Made by a program: the position numbers and the translations under genes. Positions 33,043-41,465 of a DNA stretch of 64,000 nucleotides are shown in pieces; position 1 is the stretch's first letter, and the number at the start of each line of letters is the position of its first letter. The notes under the pieces were generated by a model that did not search any database, was not told where the DNA came from, and saw nothing but the letters and a program-made list of their open reading frames with translations. This DNA is from Streptomyces sp. LaPpAH-108 (lineage in GTDB: Bacteria; Actinomycetota; Actinomycetes; Streptomycetales; Streptomycetaceae), in assembly GCF_000373625.1 (NCBI RefSeq), contig NZ_KB891996.1, positions 62,001-126,000 of the forward strand. The letters are read 5' to 3'.

Positions 33043-33656
33043 CGTCCGCCCTCGTGGCCGTCGTGCTTGCGCAGATAGTCGCTCAGCTCGTCCAGCTCGG
33101 CGCGCACCTGGTCGATGCGTGCGGGGGCGGGGCGGCTGGGCGGCTGGGGCGGGAGGTTCTGCGGGAGAACGGGGTGGGGCGGCGGCGCGGGTGCGTACGT
33201 CTGTGCCGCCGGGTCGGCGTGGTGCGGGGGCGGCATCGGCGCGGGCGGGGTCGCGTACGGCGGGGCGGGCGGGTAGCCGTACGCCATGGGCGCCGTCCGG
33301 GCGTGCGGGGGCGCGTAACCCGCGTGCTGGAAAGCCCTGTTGTGGTGACCGATGTCCACGACCAGGTAGTAGACGGCGGCGGCCAGGGCGACGAACAGGA
33401 TCGTGGCCGCCGCGGCGTCGCTCCTCGGGTCCGTCTCCGGCACCTCGCCGATCACGGCGACACAGCCGACGGACAGCACCAGGCTCGCCCAGGCCACCAG
33501 CCAGTCGTACCACCGCCCGCGCAGGAACGCGGCCCGGAACAGCGGCACGCAGGCGAAGAAGCCGCACGAGAGCAGGGCACAGGCCGTCATGAACACCCGA
33601 AGGGCGATGACGGTCCCCGCGCCGCGGGTGGGCGGCTGCGCGCCGTGGCCGTACAT
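33039..33656 (-). CDS. Four-helix membrane protein translationally coupled to the kinase
   Basis: The 205-residue protein has four hydrophobic helices (about 17-37, 43-64, 78-98 and a weaker one around 105), a Pro/Tyr/Ala-rich cytoplasmic middle (about 115-170), and a short C-terminal coiled coil (IDQVRAELDELSDYLRKHDG). I do not recognise a named family. ATG 33656 follows GGGAG. Its stop overlaps the kinase start, so it likely anchors, senses for, or is a substrate of the soluble kinase. Confidence 0.82.
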   Translation of the reverse strand: MYGHGAQPPTRGAGTVIALRVFMTACALLSCGFFACVPLFRAAFLRGRWYDWLVAWASLVLSVGCVAVIGEVPETDPRSDAAAATILFVALAAAVYYLVVDIGHHNRAFQHAGYAPPHARTAPMAYGYPPAPPYATPPAPMPPPHHADPAAQTYAPAPPPHPVLPQNLPPQPPSRPAPARIDQVRAELDELSDYLRKHDGHEGGR

Positions 33657-33782
33657 GACTGCTCCCGGACCGGTTCGTTGTCGGAGGTCGAGCGTATAGG
33701 CCGACACCGACAAGGCGTTACGAGTTGTACCGAACCGTTGTCCGGGCCTCCGGTATGTTCCGCGCGCCCGCCTGACCGCAGG

Positions 33783-36188
33783 TCACTCCGGTGCGACGGT
33801 GCCGTCCGTGAGCCCGTCGTACATACCGCGCAGCAGCTGCTCTCCGAGCCGTCCCGCGTGGCGCAGCGCCCGCTCGAACTCGTCCAGGGCGTGGAACCGG
33901 GCGCCGTAGCGGAGCTGTTCGGCGAGCGGGAGCCGGGGCAGTTGCAGACGGCGCACGTCGAGCCGGGTGGCGGTGGAGGCGTAGCTGCTGGCCTGGCGGT
34001 TGTTGGCGGTGCCGCGCAGGAACCCGGCGAGGAACCATGGATCGAGGGCGCCCGGGTCGGGACGCAGCAGCACGAGGTTGCGGCCGAGGGCGGCGCCCGC
34101 CGTGGCCTCGTCCACCACGCGCGCGACCGAGCCGCCGCCGAGCACGGGGACGACCACGTCGCCCGGTTCGGTCAGCACCGTCTCGTCGTCGCCGTCCGTG
34201 AGGGTGCCGGAGGGGGGTGATCCGGCGAGGACGTCGTGGTCGGTGAGGACGGGGAGGCGGGTGGGGGTGGGCGTGGGCGTGGCCGCGGGGTGGCCGACGA
34301 AGCCGGTGCCGGGGGTGGGGGTGGGGAGGCCGGAGGTGCCGGGGGTGCCGGGTGCCGCGCCGGTGCGCAGGACGAGGGCGCCGCCGCGCGCGAGTTCGCC
34401 GACGGTGGTGAGCGGCCAGCGGGTGGCGGGCGCGGGGGCGGCGGGGGGCGGGGCCAGTTCGGCGGTCAGGCGCAGGGTCTCCCCGAGGCGTTCGCGGACC
34501 TCCGCGAGCTGTTCGGCGCCGTCCGCGGCGGCCGGGGGCGGGAGGTGGCGGGCCGGGGCCAGGTCCACGTCGTCGTCGAGGAGTTCGATGACCGGCACGG
34601 AACGCGCGAGCCCGGGGCGCTCCGCGAGCCGCCCCGCGCGCGCGAAGTCGCGCCAGGCGTCGAGCGCCGCGTCCCGCACCGCCTGCCAGTCCGGACCGCC
34701 GCGCGCCTCACCGGCGAACCGGCCGGTGTCCACGAGCAGCACCTCGGGCGTCACGGGCGTACGCCCTGGCCTGCTCAGCACCCAGACGTGCAGCGGGATG
34801 TTGTACGGCGGCGCCGCCCCGACCGGCAGCGCGATGACGGCACGCAGCGCGCCCCGCCGCAGCAGATCGGCGCGGATACGGCGCCCGGAACGCCGCGAGG
34901 CCGTGGCCGGCGGCATCAGCAGCACGGCGGTGCCGCCGTCGGCCAGCCGGGCCAGCGCGTGCTGCACCCAGGCCAGCTCGGACTCGGTGCGCGCCGGGAA
35001 GCCGTACTCCCACCGGGGGTCGTACGCCAGCTCGTCGTGCCCCCAGTTGCGCTCGTTGAACGGCGGATGGCACAGGACGGCATCCGCGCGCAGCTCCGGG
35101 AACGCGTCGGCGCGCAGGGTGTCGCCGACGGCCCCCCGGACGGTCGCCCGGCTGTGCAGGGCGAGCCGCAGCGCGGTGAGCGCGGCGAGGTCGGGGGCGC
35201 TGTCCTGGGCGTACAGGGCCTGGTCGGGGCGGGATTCGACGGCGCGCAGCAGGGCGCCGGTGCCGCAGGCGGGGTCGAGAACGGTGCGGGCGGGGCCGGT
35301 CAGGTCGGCCAGGTCCGCCATGAGCCCGGCGAGTTCGGCGGGGGTGAGCGTGTACTGGCGCGGGTTCGCGTCCAGGTGCCGGCCCAGCAGGAACTCGAAG
35401 GTCTGCCGCGCCCCCAGCTCCCCCGCGAGTTCGGCTGCGCCGCGCAGGAGGGGGGCGGAGGGGAGGAGCTGGGGGCCGGTGGGGGTGTGTACGGCGGGGG
35501 TGGGGGGTGGGGTGTTGGCAGGCGCGGTGTTGGCGTGCGCGGTGTGAACGGGTGGGGTGTGCACGGGCGCGGTGTGAACAGGCGCGGCGGTATAAGCGGC
35601 GGGGCCGGTGTTCACAGCGGCGGGGGAGGCGGACGGCGGCGGGGTGTTCGCGCCGGGGTGGCCGTTCACAGGGAGCGGGCTGTTCACAGGCGGGGGGCTG
35701 TTTACGGGGTGCGGGGTGTTCACGGCGTGTGGGGTGTTCACAGCGGCGGGGCCCGTTTCGGGGCGGCGCGTGTGAACACCGCGCTTCGGCGCGATGCCGA
35801 AGCGCGGGCCGATCACCTCGTTCAGCGCGCCGGGCAGCATCGCGGCCAGGCGCTCGTCGGAGCCTGCGCTGACGTCCAGCCAGACGGTGGGCCGTTCCTG
35901 GATGAGGAGCAGGACGCAGCCCACGTGCACCAGGGCGGTGACGGGGCCCTCGGGGTGCCCCGCGAGCTGCTGCCAGACCCGCTCGCGCAACGGCACTTCG
36001 GCGAGTTTCCCCTGCTTGCGCAGCCATGCCTCGACTTCCGCGAGGGCGAAGGAGGGGCTGGTCTCGGTACCGCCGACCGGCTTGGGGAAGTCACCGTGCC
36101 TGCGCCGCCAGTTGCTGACGGCGGCCCGGCCCACACCGGCGAGCCGGGCGATCCCCGCCGCGGTCACCTCTGTCGCGTTGTCCTGCAC
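33783..36188 (-). CDS. Solitary adenine-methylase-like protein: HTH + HsdM + HsdS-like fusion
   Basis: The 801-residue protein has a DNA-binding helix-turn-helix (residues about 6-60, TAAGIARLAGVGRAAVSNWR). A low-complexity Pro/Val/Asn/His/Thr linker (about 135-240) repeats VNT, VNS and VHT. The type I-style N6-adenine methyltransferase core has motif I LDPACGTG at 304-311. Motif IV reads CHPPFNERNW at 373-382, with His in place of the usual Asn of NPPF. From about residue 610 an HsdS-like target-recognition half follows (WPLTTVGEL, then LPRLPLAEQLRYGARF). There is no restriction subunit nearby. GTG 36188 has a GGAGTGGAG box. The role could be an orphan methylase, or DNA binding without methylation. 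Confidence 0.85.
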   Translation of the reverse strand: MQDNATEVTAAGIARLAGVGRAAVSNWRRRHGDFPKPVGGTETSPSFALAEVEAWLRKQGKLAEVPLRERVWQQLAGHPEGPVTALVHVGCVLLLIQERPTVWLDVSAGSDERLAAMLPGALNEVIGPRFGIAPKRGVHTRRPETGPAAVNTPHAVNTPHPVNSPPPVNSPLPVNGHPGANTPPPSASPAAVNTGPAAYTAAPVHTAPVHTPPVHTAHANTAPANTPPPTPAVHTPTGPQLLPSAPLLRGAAELAGELGARQTFEFLLGRHLDANPRQYTLTPAELAGLMADLADLTGPARTVLDPACGTGALLRAVESRPDQALYAQDSAPDLAALTALRLALHSRATVRGAVGDTLRADAFPELRADAVLCHPPFNERNWGHDELAYDPRWEYGFPARTESELAWVQHALARLADGGTAVLLMPPATASRRSGRRIRADLLRRGALRAVIALPVGAAPPYNIPLHVWVLSRPGRTPVTPEVLLVDTGRFAGEARGGPDWQAVRDAALDAWRDFARAGRLAERPGLARSVPVIELLDDDVDLAPARHLPPPAAADGAEQLAEVRERLGETLRLTAELAPPPAAPAPATRWPLTTVGELARGGALVLRTGAAPGTPGTSGLPTPTPGTGFVGHPAATPTPTPTRLPVLTDHDVLAGSPPSGTLTDGDDETVLTEPGDVVVPVLGGGSVARVVDEATAGAALGRNLVLLRPDPGALDPWFLAGFLRGTANNRQASSYASTATRLDVRRLQLPRLPLAEQLRYGARFHALDEFERALRHAGRLGEQLLRGMYDGLTDGTVAPE
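35500..35780. repeat. Octamer-rich low-complexity segment inside the methylase gene
   Basis: GTTCACAG occurs exactly at 35610, 35664, 35682 and 35736, with GTTCACGG at 35718 and several GTGTGAAC copies on the other strand. The octamer is also one arm of the inverted repeat in this gene's promoter region (36295-36303). It encodes the Val-Asn-Ser/Thr repeat of the linker. Whether selection acts on protein or on DNA is open. Confidence 0.7.
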
Positions 36189-36275
36189 CGGCTCCACTCC
36201 CCTCGTCGCGTGTGTGCACCGAGCATACCGAGGCACGCAAGACTTACCGATTCACAGCTGTGCACTACCCATGCC

Positions 36276-36303
36276 CTGTAAACCGTGTTGACTCGGTTCA
36301 CAG
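36276..36303. promoter_or_regulatory. Inverted repeat CTGTRAACC in the methylase/36379 divergent promoter
   Basis: CTGTAAACC at 36276-36284 and GGTTCACAG at 36295-36303 form an inverted repeat with a 10-base spacer and one mismatch. The repeat overlaps the -35 and spacer of the rightward promoter. A 10-bp palindrome CACAGCTGTG (36253-36262) lies beside it. Confidence 0.6.
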
Positions 36304-36316
36304 GCTCTGCTCTTAT
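36288..36316 (+). promoter_or_regulatory. Vegetative-type promoter for the 36379 gene
   Basis: TTGACT (36288-36293), a 17-base spacer and TCTTAT (36311-36316) form a good housekeeping-sigma promoter. It would start transcription near 36323, leaving a leader of about 55 bases before ATG 36379. Confidence 0.65.
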
Positions 36317-36378
36317 TGACCCAGCGAACGAGCGACCAGCCGGAGGGGGCGGTCGCACGCATCGGGGAGGGGATCGTC

Positions 36379-37065
36379 ATGGGCTTGAAGGGCAGGATCG
36401 CGCTGAACGCCGCCCTGGGGGTCGTCGTCATCGGTGTCGTGTCCGCGAACGCCGGCCAGGGAACGGACGGCGGCCCCGACGGCCCGCACCACGGCCCCTC
36501 CGCCTCGTCGGAGGACGGTGCCGAGGGCGCCGGGCCCGGCGGCGACACCGGACCGGGCGCACGAACGGCCGCCTTCGGCGGTGACGGTGCGTACCGCGTC
36601 GGCGCCGACATCCGGCCCGGCACCTATCGCACCACCGGCAACACCGGCGGCCACTGCCGCTGGGAGCGCGCCGAGGACGCCTCGGGCTCCCTGGGGTCGG
36701 CGCTGGCCGGCGGGAGCGTGGGCGGCACCGGGTATGTCACCGTCGAGGCCACGGACAAGCTGTTCAAGTCCAGCGGCTGCGCCCAGTGGCGGGCCGTGCC
36801 GGTCGCGCCGAGGGGCAGGCCCGGTACCTCGATGGACGGCGACGGGGGCATGTTCCGGGTCGGCGCCGACATCGTGCCGGGCACCTACCGGTCGAGCGGC
36901 AACGCCCCCGGCTCCTGTTCCTGGGAGCGCACCGAGGACGCTACGCACGAGCCCGGTTCGGTTCTCGCCGAGGACGACGTGACCGGCACGGCCGTCGTCA
37001 CGGTCCGCGCCACGGACGGCTACTTCAGGACGACCGGCTGCGGCGACTGGAAGAAGACGCGCTGA
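36379..37065 (+). CDS. Membrane-anchored or exported protein with two tandem repeats
   Basis: The 228-residue protein has a single hydrophobic N-terminal segment (residues about 7-22; signal or anchor), a Gly/Asp-rich linker, then two copies of an approximately 75-residue domain. Each copy begins VGADIxPGTYR and carries CxWER and a second Cys (first about 75-150, second about 158-228), probably disulfide-linked beta folds. I do not recognise a function; similar pairs are seen in actinobacterial exported proteins. ATG 36379 has GGGGAGGGG 7 bases upstream. It is divergent from the methylase. Confidence 0.82.
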   Translation: MGLKGRIALNAALGVVVIGVVSANAGQGTDGGPDGPHHGPSASSEDGAEGAGPGGDTGPGARTAAFGGDGAYRVGADIRPGTYRTTGNTGGHCRWERAEDASGSLGSALAGGSVGGTGYVTVEATDKLFKSSGCAQWRAVPVAPRGRPGTSMDGDGGMFRVGADIVPGTYRSSGNAPGSCSWERTEDATHEPGSVLAEDDVTGTAVVTVRATDGYFRTTGCGDWKKTR

Positions 37066-37214
37066 CCCGGCGTCACCGCCGCCCCCGCACCGCACTCCGC
37101 TGCTCTCCCCTGCCTTTTCCACTCCCTCCCGCCTCACTGCCTCCACCTGACTGCCTCCACCTCGCTTCACCCCACTTCACTTCCTCTCGTCACACCTCAT
37201 CTCAAGGAACCGAC

Positions 37215-37952
37215 ATGCGCCGTACCGCACTTGCCGCCGTCTGCCTCGCCACCGCTGCCGCCGCCGGGCTCACCGGTTGTCTGCCGGGGGCGGACGCGGC
37301 GCCGAAGGGACCGTTCGCCGGGCTGAGCGGCGGCGAGATAGCCGACCGTGCGATGAAGACGACCACCAAGGCGTCGACCCTGCGGATGCAGGGCACCCTC
37401 GCCGACGGCGGCGAGGACATCAAGATCGACATGGCCCTGAGCAAGAAGGGCGAGTGCGCCGGCACGATGGGCATGGGCGGCAAGGGCAGCGCCGACCTGA
37501 TCAAGAGCGGCGACACCGTCTACATGCGGTACAACGAGGCGTTCCTGCGCGACCAGGGCAAGGGCGAGTCGAAGGCCGACACCGACGCGGTCGTGAACAT
37601 GATGGCCGACAAGTGGACCAAGATGGCGGCGACCGGCAAGGACGCCAAGGACATCGCGGGCTTCTGCGATCTGGACTCGGTCCTGGCCGGGGCGACCGAC
37701 GTCAACTCGGACGCCACCCGCGGCAAGACCACCACCATAGACGGCACCCCGGCCCTCACCCTCCACGAGAAGGACGGCAAGGACCGCTACACCCTCTACG
37801 TGGCGACCAAGGGCAAGCCCTACCTGCTGCGCGTCGACAGCTCCGCGGGCGCCAAGGAGCCGGTCCACCTCTCCTTCCGCGACTACGAGAAGCCGGTCGA
37901 GGCCAAGAAGCCCGCGGGCAAGATCATCGACCTGGACACCCTGGGCGACTGA
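37215..37952 (+). CDS. LppX/LprG-like lipoprotein
   Basis: The 245-residue lipoprotein has a signal peptide with lipobox LTGC, so it is anchored to the outer face of the membrane. The mature part begins with helices then alternating strands (MQGTLADGGEDIKIDMALS, then GDTVYMRYNE, then TLYVATKGKPYLLRVDSS). This pattern is typical of LppX_LprAFG-type lipoproteins, which hold lipids in a hydrophobic pocket. ATG 37215 follows AAGGAA. It is separated by 149 bases from the previous gene and may share its transcript. Confidence 0.85.
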   Translation: MRRTALAAVCLATAAAAGLTGCLPGADAAPKGPFAGLSGGEIADRAMKTTTKASTLRMQGTLADGGEDIKIDMALSKKGECAGTMGMGGKGSADLIKSGDTVYMRYNEAFLRDQGKGESKADTDAVVNMMADKWTKMAATGKDAKDIAGFCDLDSVLAGATDVNSDATRGKTTTIDGTPALTLHEKDGKDRYTLYVATKGKPYLLRVDSSAGAKEPVHLSFRDYEKPVEAKKPAGKIIDLDTLGD

Positions 37953-37961
37953 CCCCGCGCC

Positions 37962-38705
37962 TCAAAGCCGGTGCCGCATCCACACATTGGGCTCCACATA
38001 CACCGCGTACCCCCGCTCCGGTTCACAGTGGACCGGAGACAGGGCACCGGGCACCTCCACGGCGCCCCGGGTGTCGAACGGCAGACCGGTCCAGCGCCGC
38101 CACTCCTCCAGGGAGGCCGCGACCGTCATGGACGCGGGGGCGACGGAGTCCACGGTGGCACCGGCCCGGGCGTGCACACGCAGCCAGGGGTCGTGCGGAA
38201 GCCCGTCGGGGCGCAGCCGGTGGGCGTACTCGGTCATCGGGGTGCGGGGTTCGAGGTGCTTGGCGCTGGGACGCACGGGAGCGACCACCTCCGCGAAGCC
38301 CCGGGCCCGGGCGTTGTCCCGCAGCGCCGAGAGCATGACGGCGGACAGTCCACGGCCCTGGGCGTGCGGGGCGATGACGACGGCGATCGCGCAGACCGTG
38401 TCGGGGCGGGTGTCCCGGCGCAGGTCGGCGAAGGCCCAGAGCAGGATCTGGTCCCAGCCCCGGGCGGGCAGCGCGCCGCGTCCTTCGGCGGCGAGAGCGA
38501 ACGGCACGCTGAAGGCATGGGCGACGACCTCGCCGTGCTCGTCCTCGGCGAACAGCGCGTACGCGGGCAGTTCGACGGGGATGCGGCCGTAGTGGGCGGT
38601 GCCCACCGGGTCGTGGGTCACGAACTCGGGCCAGCTGTCGGCCATCTCCAGCACCGCCGCCAGCCGTTCGGGCCGGTCGGCGAGGCTGCTCACCTGCACG
38701 TCCAT
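37962..38705 (-). CDS. GNAT-family N-acetyltransferase
   Basis: The 247-residue protein shows the acetyl-CoA loop of the GNAT fold in VIAPHAQGRGLSAVMLSAL (pattern Q/R-x-x-G-x-G/A), with preceding strands and a substrate part near the N-terminus (HYGRIPVELPAYALFAEDE). The acceptor substrate is not predictable. It is cytoplasmic and monocistronic. The gene is convergent with the lipoprotein gene, with stops 9 bases apart. Confidence 0.85.
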   Translation of the reverse strand: MDVQVSSLADRPERLAAVLEMADSWPEFVTHDPVGTAHYGRIPVELPAYALFAEDEHGEVVAHAFSVPFALAAEGRGALPARGWDQILLWAFADLRRDTRPDTVCAIAVVIAPHAQGRGLSAVMLSALRDNARARGFAEVVAPVRPSAKHLEPRTPMTEYAHRLRPDGLPHDPWLRVHARAGATVDSVAPASMTVAASLEEWRRWTGLPFDTRGAVEVPGALSPVHCEPERGYAVYVEPNVWMRHRL

Positions 38706-38812
38706 GCGGTCACCGTAGGTCTGACGGGCCGGGCCGGGAAACGGTTTTCCCGGCCCACCGGGCCCTACCGCGACACCGGCGCCCTACCGCGACGCCGCTG
38801 CCCTGCCACCGC

Positions 38813-39529
38813 TCAGCGTGCCCGGAAGCGCGACGGGGCCTTCGTCGGGTTGCCGCCCGACGGGAGCTTCTGGCCGGGGCAGGTCGTCAGGACCTTCTTC
38901 ATGGCGGTCTTCTCGGCGGAAGTGACCCAGAGGCCGTACTTCTTCTTGACGGCGACCTGAGCGGCGACGTAGCTGCAGCGGTAGGACTTCTCCGGGGGTA
39001 CCCAGGTGGCGGTGTCGCCGTCGCCCTTGCCCCGGTTGGTGCTCGCGTCGACCGCCAGGAGGTTGAGGGGGTCGTTGGCGAGGGCTATGCGCTTGCTGGG
39101 CTCCCAGTACTTGGCGCCCTTCTGCCAGGCGTCCGAGAGGGCGACGACGTGGTCGATGTCGACCAGGCTGCGTCCCCGCTGGTAGGTGATGGTCTTGCCG
39201 GAGTAGGGGTCGGGCTTCAGGATGCCGAAGGTCACCTTGCACTGGCCTCCGCTGAACTTCACCTCCTTCAGGTCGCGCTTGAGGATGTCGTCACGGGTGT
39301 CGCAGGAGTTGGAGTCGGTGTCCGCCCAGGCGCTGCCGAAGCGGTCGCGGGCGTAACCGGTCTTCGGCGCGCGGCCCTTGACGGGCAGTGCCTCGGCGGC
39401 GCTCAGGGCCGCGCCGGTGGCTCCGGTCTCCTCGGGGCCGGAGGAGCCCTTGGTCTGCTCGGTCCGGCATCCGGTCACGGCGGCCGTCATGACCATGGCG
39501 ATGACCGCCCCGCCCCACAAGCGCCTCAC
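38813..39529 (-). CDS. Secreted HNH-family nuclease lipoprotein
   Basis: The 238-residue protein starts with a lipoprotein signal (AMVMTAAVTGCRTEQ, lipobox VTGC), so it is surface-bound. The mature part contains an HNH/DUF1524-like nuclease fold: DIDHVVALSDAWQKG carries the metal-binding and catalytic His pair region, then ANDPLNLLAVDASTNRGKGD provides the Asn and Lys/Asp positions. It is a predicted extracellular DNA- or RNA-degrading enzyme. GTG 39529 is preceded by GAGGGGGG. Confidence 0.87.
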   Translation of the reverse strand: MRRLWGGAVIAMVMTAAVTGCRTEQTKGSSGPEETGATGAALSAAEALPVKGRAPKTGYARDRFGSAWADTDSNSCDTRDDILKRDLKEVKFSGGQCKVTFGILKPDPYSGKTITYQRGRSLVDIDHVVALSDAWQKGAKYWEPSKRIALANDPLNLLAVDASTNRGKGDGDTATWVPPEKSYRCSYVAAQVAVKKKYGLWVTSAEKTAMKKVLTTCPGQKLPSGGNPTKAPSRFRAR

Positions 39530-39702
39530 GGTGCGCCCCCCTCGTTCGCGCCTGCCCGTCCACCGGTGCGGACGGTTCGATCCGCCCTCTACCGTAGCCG
39601 CCGGGCGGTGGCTGACGAACAGGAACAAGAGGGGCGTTCAGGGGCATCGGGTGTATCAGGGGCTCATGTTCCTCCCTGCCTCCACGAGTTCGCGCGCCTT
39701 GT

Positions 39703-40578
39703 TCACACGGTGCCTATCCCCAGGGTCGATTCCGAGGGGAGCAGACCGGAGGAGAGGACCGCGACCCAGTGGTCGCCGAGCAGGTCGGCCAGCCGGTCGG
39801 CGGCGGGCGCCCCGAGCGCCTGCCACGGGGCGGCGGCGAGACGGTCGGTGTGCTCCTCGACGCGGCGGCGCAGGGCGCGGCCCGCGTCCGTGGCCATGCC
39901 GTCCGGTTCCACCAGGCCGCGCCCGGCGAGGCGTTCGCGCGCGGCCTTCCACTCGCCGGGGCTCCAGCCGCGGCTCTCGAAGCGTTCCACGGACGCGGCG
40001 CCTATCGCCGCGAAGGACACCAGCGACTCGACCGGATCGAGGTCCGCGATCAGCAGGGCGGCCAGATGGCCGTCGCCCCGGTGTTCGCGCAGGATCGTGG
40101 CCGCGTGCCACAGCTGGAGGTGCGGGGGCTCGGGCCAGGGCAGTTCGGCGTTGGCGGCGGCGAGGGGGCGGCCCTCGGTGCCCGCCGCCTCGGCGGCCTG
40201 CCGGGCGAGCGCGGCGGCCTCGGCCAGCTCTGGGCTGTCGACCCGGTCACCGAGGACGGCCCGGTAGGCGCCGTCGATGCCGCGCAGCCGGGCGGCCAGC
40301 ACCTCGCCCGGGGCCGCGACGTCCCACGCGCCGTCCATGTGCCGGGCGACCATGCGCGGGCTGAAGCTGTAGAACGCGGAGGTCACCCGCTCGGCGCCGA
40401 CCGGGCCCAAGGGGGCGGCACGCAGCGGGAAGTAGCTCGGCCAGCGGTCCCCGGTGTCGTACCCGAGCGCCGCCGACTCCCGGTCGACCTCGGGCGCGTA
40501 GTAGAGCAGCGCGTGGAACGGTTCCAGCAGGTGCCAGAGCTGGCGCACGCGTGCCGTCCCCACGGTTTCCTCGGACAT
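39703..40578 (-). CDS. SCO6745-family protein (winged-helix-like)
   Basis: The 291-residue protein resembles the SCO6745 family: WHLLEPFHALLYYAPEV near the N-terminus, then YFPLRAAPLGPVGAERV and FYSFSP, with a C-terminal helix bundle. It may be a ligand-binding regulator, but no function is established. ATG 40578 follows GGGGGAGGAG by 8 bases. It is divergent from the TetR regulator across two palindromes, so it is probably that regulator's target. Confidence 0.82.
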   Translation of the reverse strand: MSEETVGTARVRQLWHLLEPFHALLYYAPEVDRESAALGYDTGDRWPSYFPLRAAPLGPVGAERVTSAFYSFSPRMVARHMDGAWDVAAPGEVLAARLRGIDGAYRAVLGDRVDSPELAEAAALARQAAEAAGTEGRPLAAANAELPWPEPPHLQLWHAATILREHRGDGHLAALLIADLDPVESLVSFAAIGAASVERFESRGWSPGEWKAARERLAGRGLVEPDGMATDAGRALRRRVEEHTDRLAAAPWQALGAPAADRLADLLGDHWVAVLSSGLLPSESTLGIGTV

Positions 40579-40638
40579 GCCGTGACTCCTCCCCCGTACG
40601 CGACCCGGACGGGCCGCCCGAACTTGACACTGTCCAGA

Positions 40639-40654
40639 TTGCCGGGACCGGCAA
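40639..40654. promoter_or_regulatory. Palindrome in the SCO6745/TetR divergent promoter
   Basis: TTGCCGGGACCGGCAA is a 16-base palindrome with perfect 6-bp arms. It is nested within a wider TTGACA (40624-40629) / TGTCAA (40659-40664) repeat. A TetR dimer site is the likely use. Confidence 0.55.
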
Positions 40655-40657
40655 AAC

Positions 40658-40685
40658 TTGTCAATGCCTAGATCGGGCGTACTCT
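40658..40685 (+). promoter_or_regulatory. Promoter of the TetR gene, probably giving a leaderless mRNA
   Basis: TTGTCA (40658-40663), a 16-base spacer and TACTCT (40680-40685) would start transcription at or next to the ATG at 40693, with no room for a ribosome-binding site. Leaderless mRNAs are common in Streptomyces. Confidence 0.55.
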
Positions 40686-40692
40686 GGTACGC

Positions 40693-41322
40693 ATGAGTTC
40701 TTCGAAGTCGGCGTCCGCCGGGCGGCGTTCGTCGTATCACCATGGCGATCTGCGGCGTGCCGTGCTCACCGCCGCGCTCGACGCCATCGCCGCCGAAGGC
40801 CCCGCCGGGCTGAGCCTGCGCGACCTCGCCCGCCGGGCCGGGGTCTCGCACGCCGCGCCCGCGCACCATTTCAAGGACCGCACCGGGCTGCTCACCGCCA
40901 TCGCGGCGGAAGGGTTCGGGCTGCTGGCCGAGGCCGTGCGGGAGGCGCCGGACCTGCGGGAGGCGGGCGTACGTTACGTCCGTTTCGCGCGCGAGCACCC
41001 CGCGCACTTCCAGGTGATGTTCTCCCCGGAGCTGCTGCGCGCCGACGATCTCGAACTGACCACCGCCCGCGCCCTGGCCGGTGACGCGCTGAGCGCCGTC
41101 GTCGCCGCCGTGGACCCCGGCGACCGGGGGCCGGACGCGCGCCTCGCCAGTGTCGCCGCCTGGTCCCTGGCCCACGGCTTCGCCACCCTGCTGCTCGGCC
41201 ACAACCTCGACGCACCGGTGGGCGGCCAGGACCCCGAGGAGGTGTTCCACGCACTCACGGCGATGCTGTTCCACTCGGCGGACGAGGACCGGGCCGCCGG
41301 GGACCGACCCGCCACGACCTGA
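40693..41322 (+). CDS. TetR/AcrR-family transcriptional regulator
   Basis: The 209-residue protein has the TetR helix-turn-helix in residues about 14-62 (LRRAVLTAALDAIAAEGPAG, then LRDLARRAGVSHAAPAHHFKDRTGLLTAIA). The C-terminal ligand-binding part (about 70-195) contains WSLAHGFATLLLGHNLD. It should repress its own gene and the divergent SCO6745-type gene until a ligand binds. The ligand is unknown. Confidence 0.92.
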   Translation: MSSSKSASAGRRSSYHHGDLRRAVLTAALDAIAAEGPAGLSLRDLARRAGVSHAAPAHHFKDRTGLLTAIAAEGFGLLAEAVREAPDLREAGVRYVRFAREHPAHFQVMFSPELLRADDLELTTARALAGDALSAVVAAVDPGDRGPDARLASVAAWSLAHGFATLLLGHNLDAPVGGQDPEEVFHALTAMLFHSADEDRAAGDRPATT

Positions 41323-41374
41323 CGGCCTGGCCCGGCCCGGCCCGCCCACTACGGCACCGGCACCGGCACGACGA

Positions 41375-41404
41375 CGGGCGCGCCCCCAGAGGGAGACGCG
41401 CCCG
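41375..41404. terminator. Terminator between convergent tetR and mfd genes
   Basis: CGGGCGCG (41375-41382) pairs with CGCGCCCG (41397-41404) around a 14-base loop, within the 143-base convergent gap. Confidence 0.6.
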
Positions 41405-41465
41405 CCATCAGAGCCGTAGAACTGCGGAGCCGTGAACCCGTGGAGCCGTCACCGCCCCGCGACCG

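Noticed and set aside
33783..36188. Complete type I or phage-exclusion restriction system
   Set aside because: No nuclease, helicase, kinase or phosphatase partner is adjacent; the neighbours are exported proteins and a kinase pair with a separate transcript.
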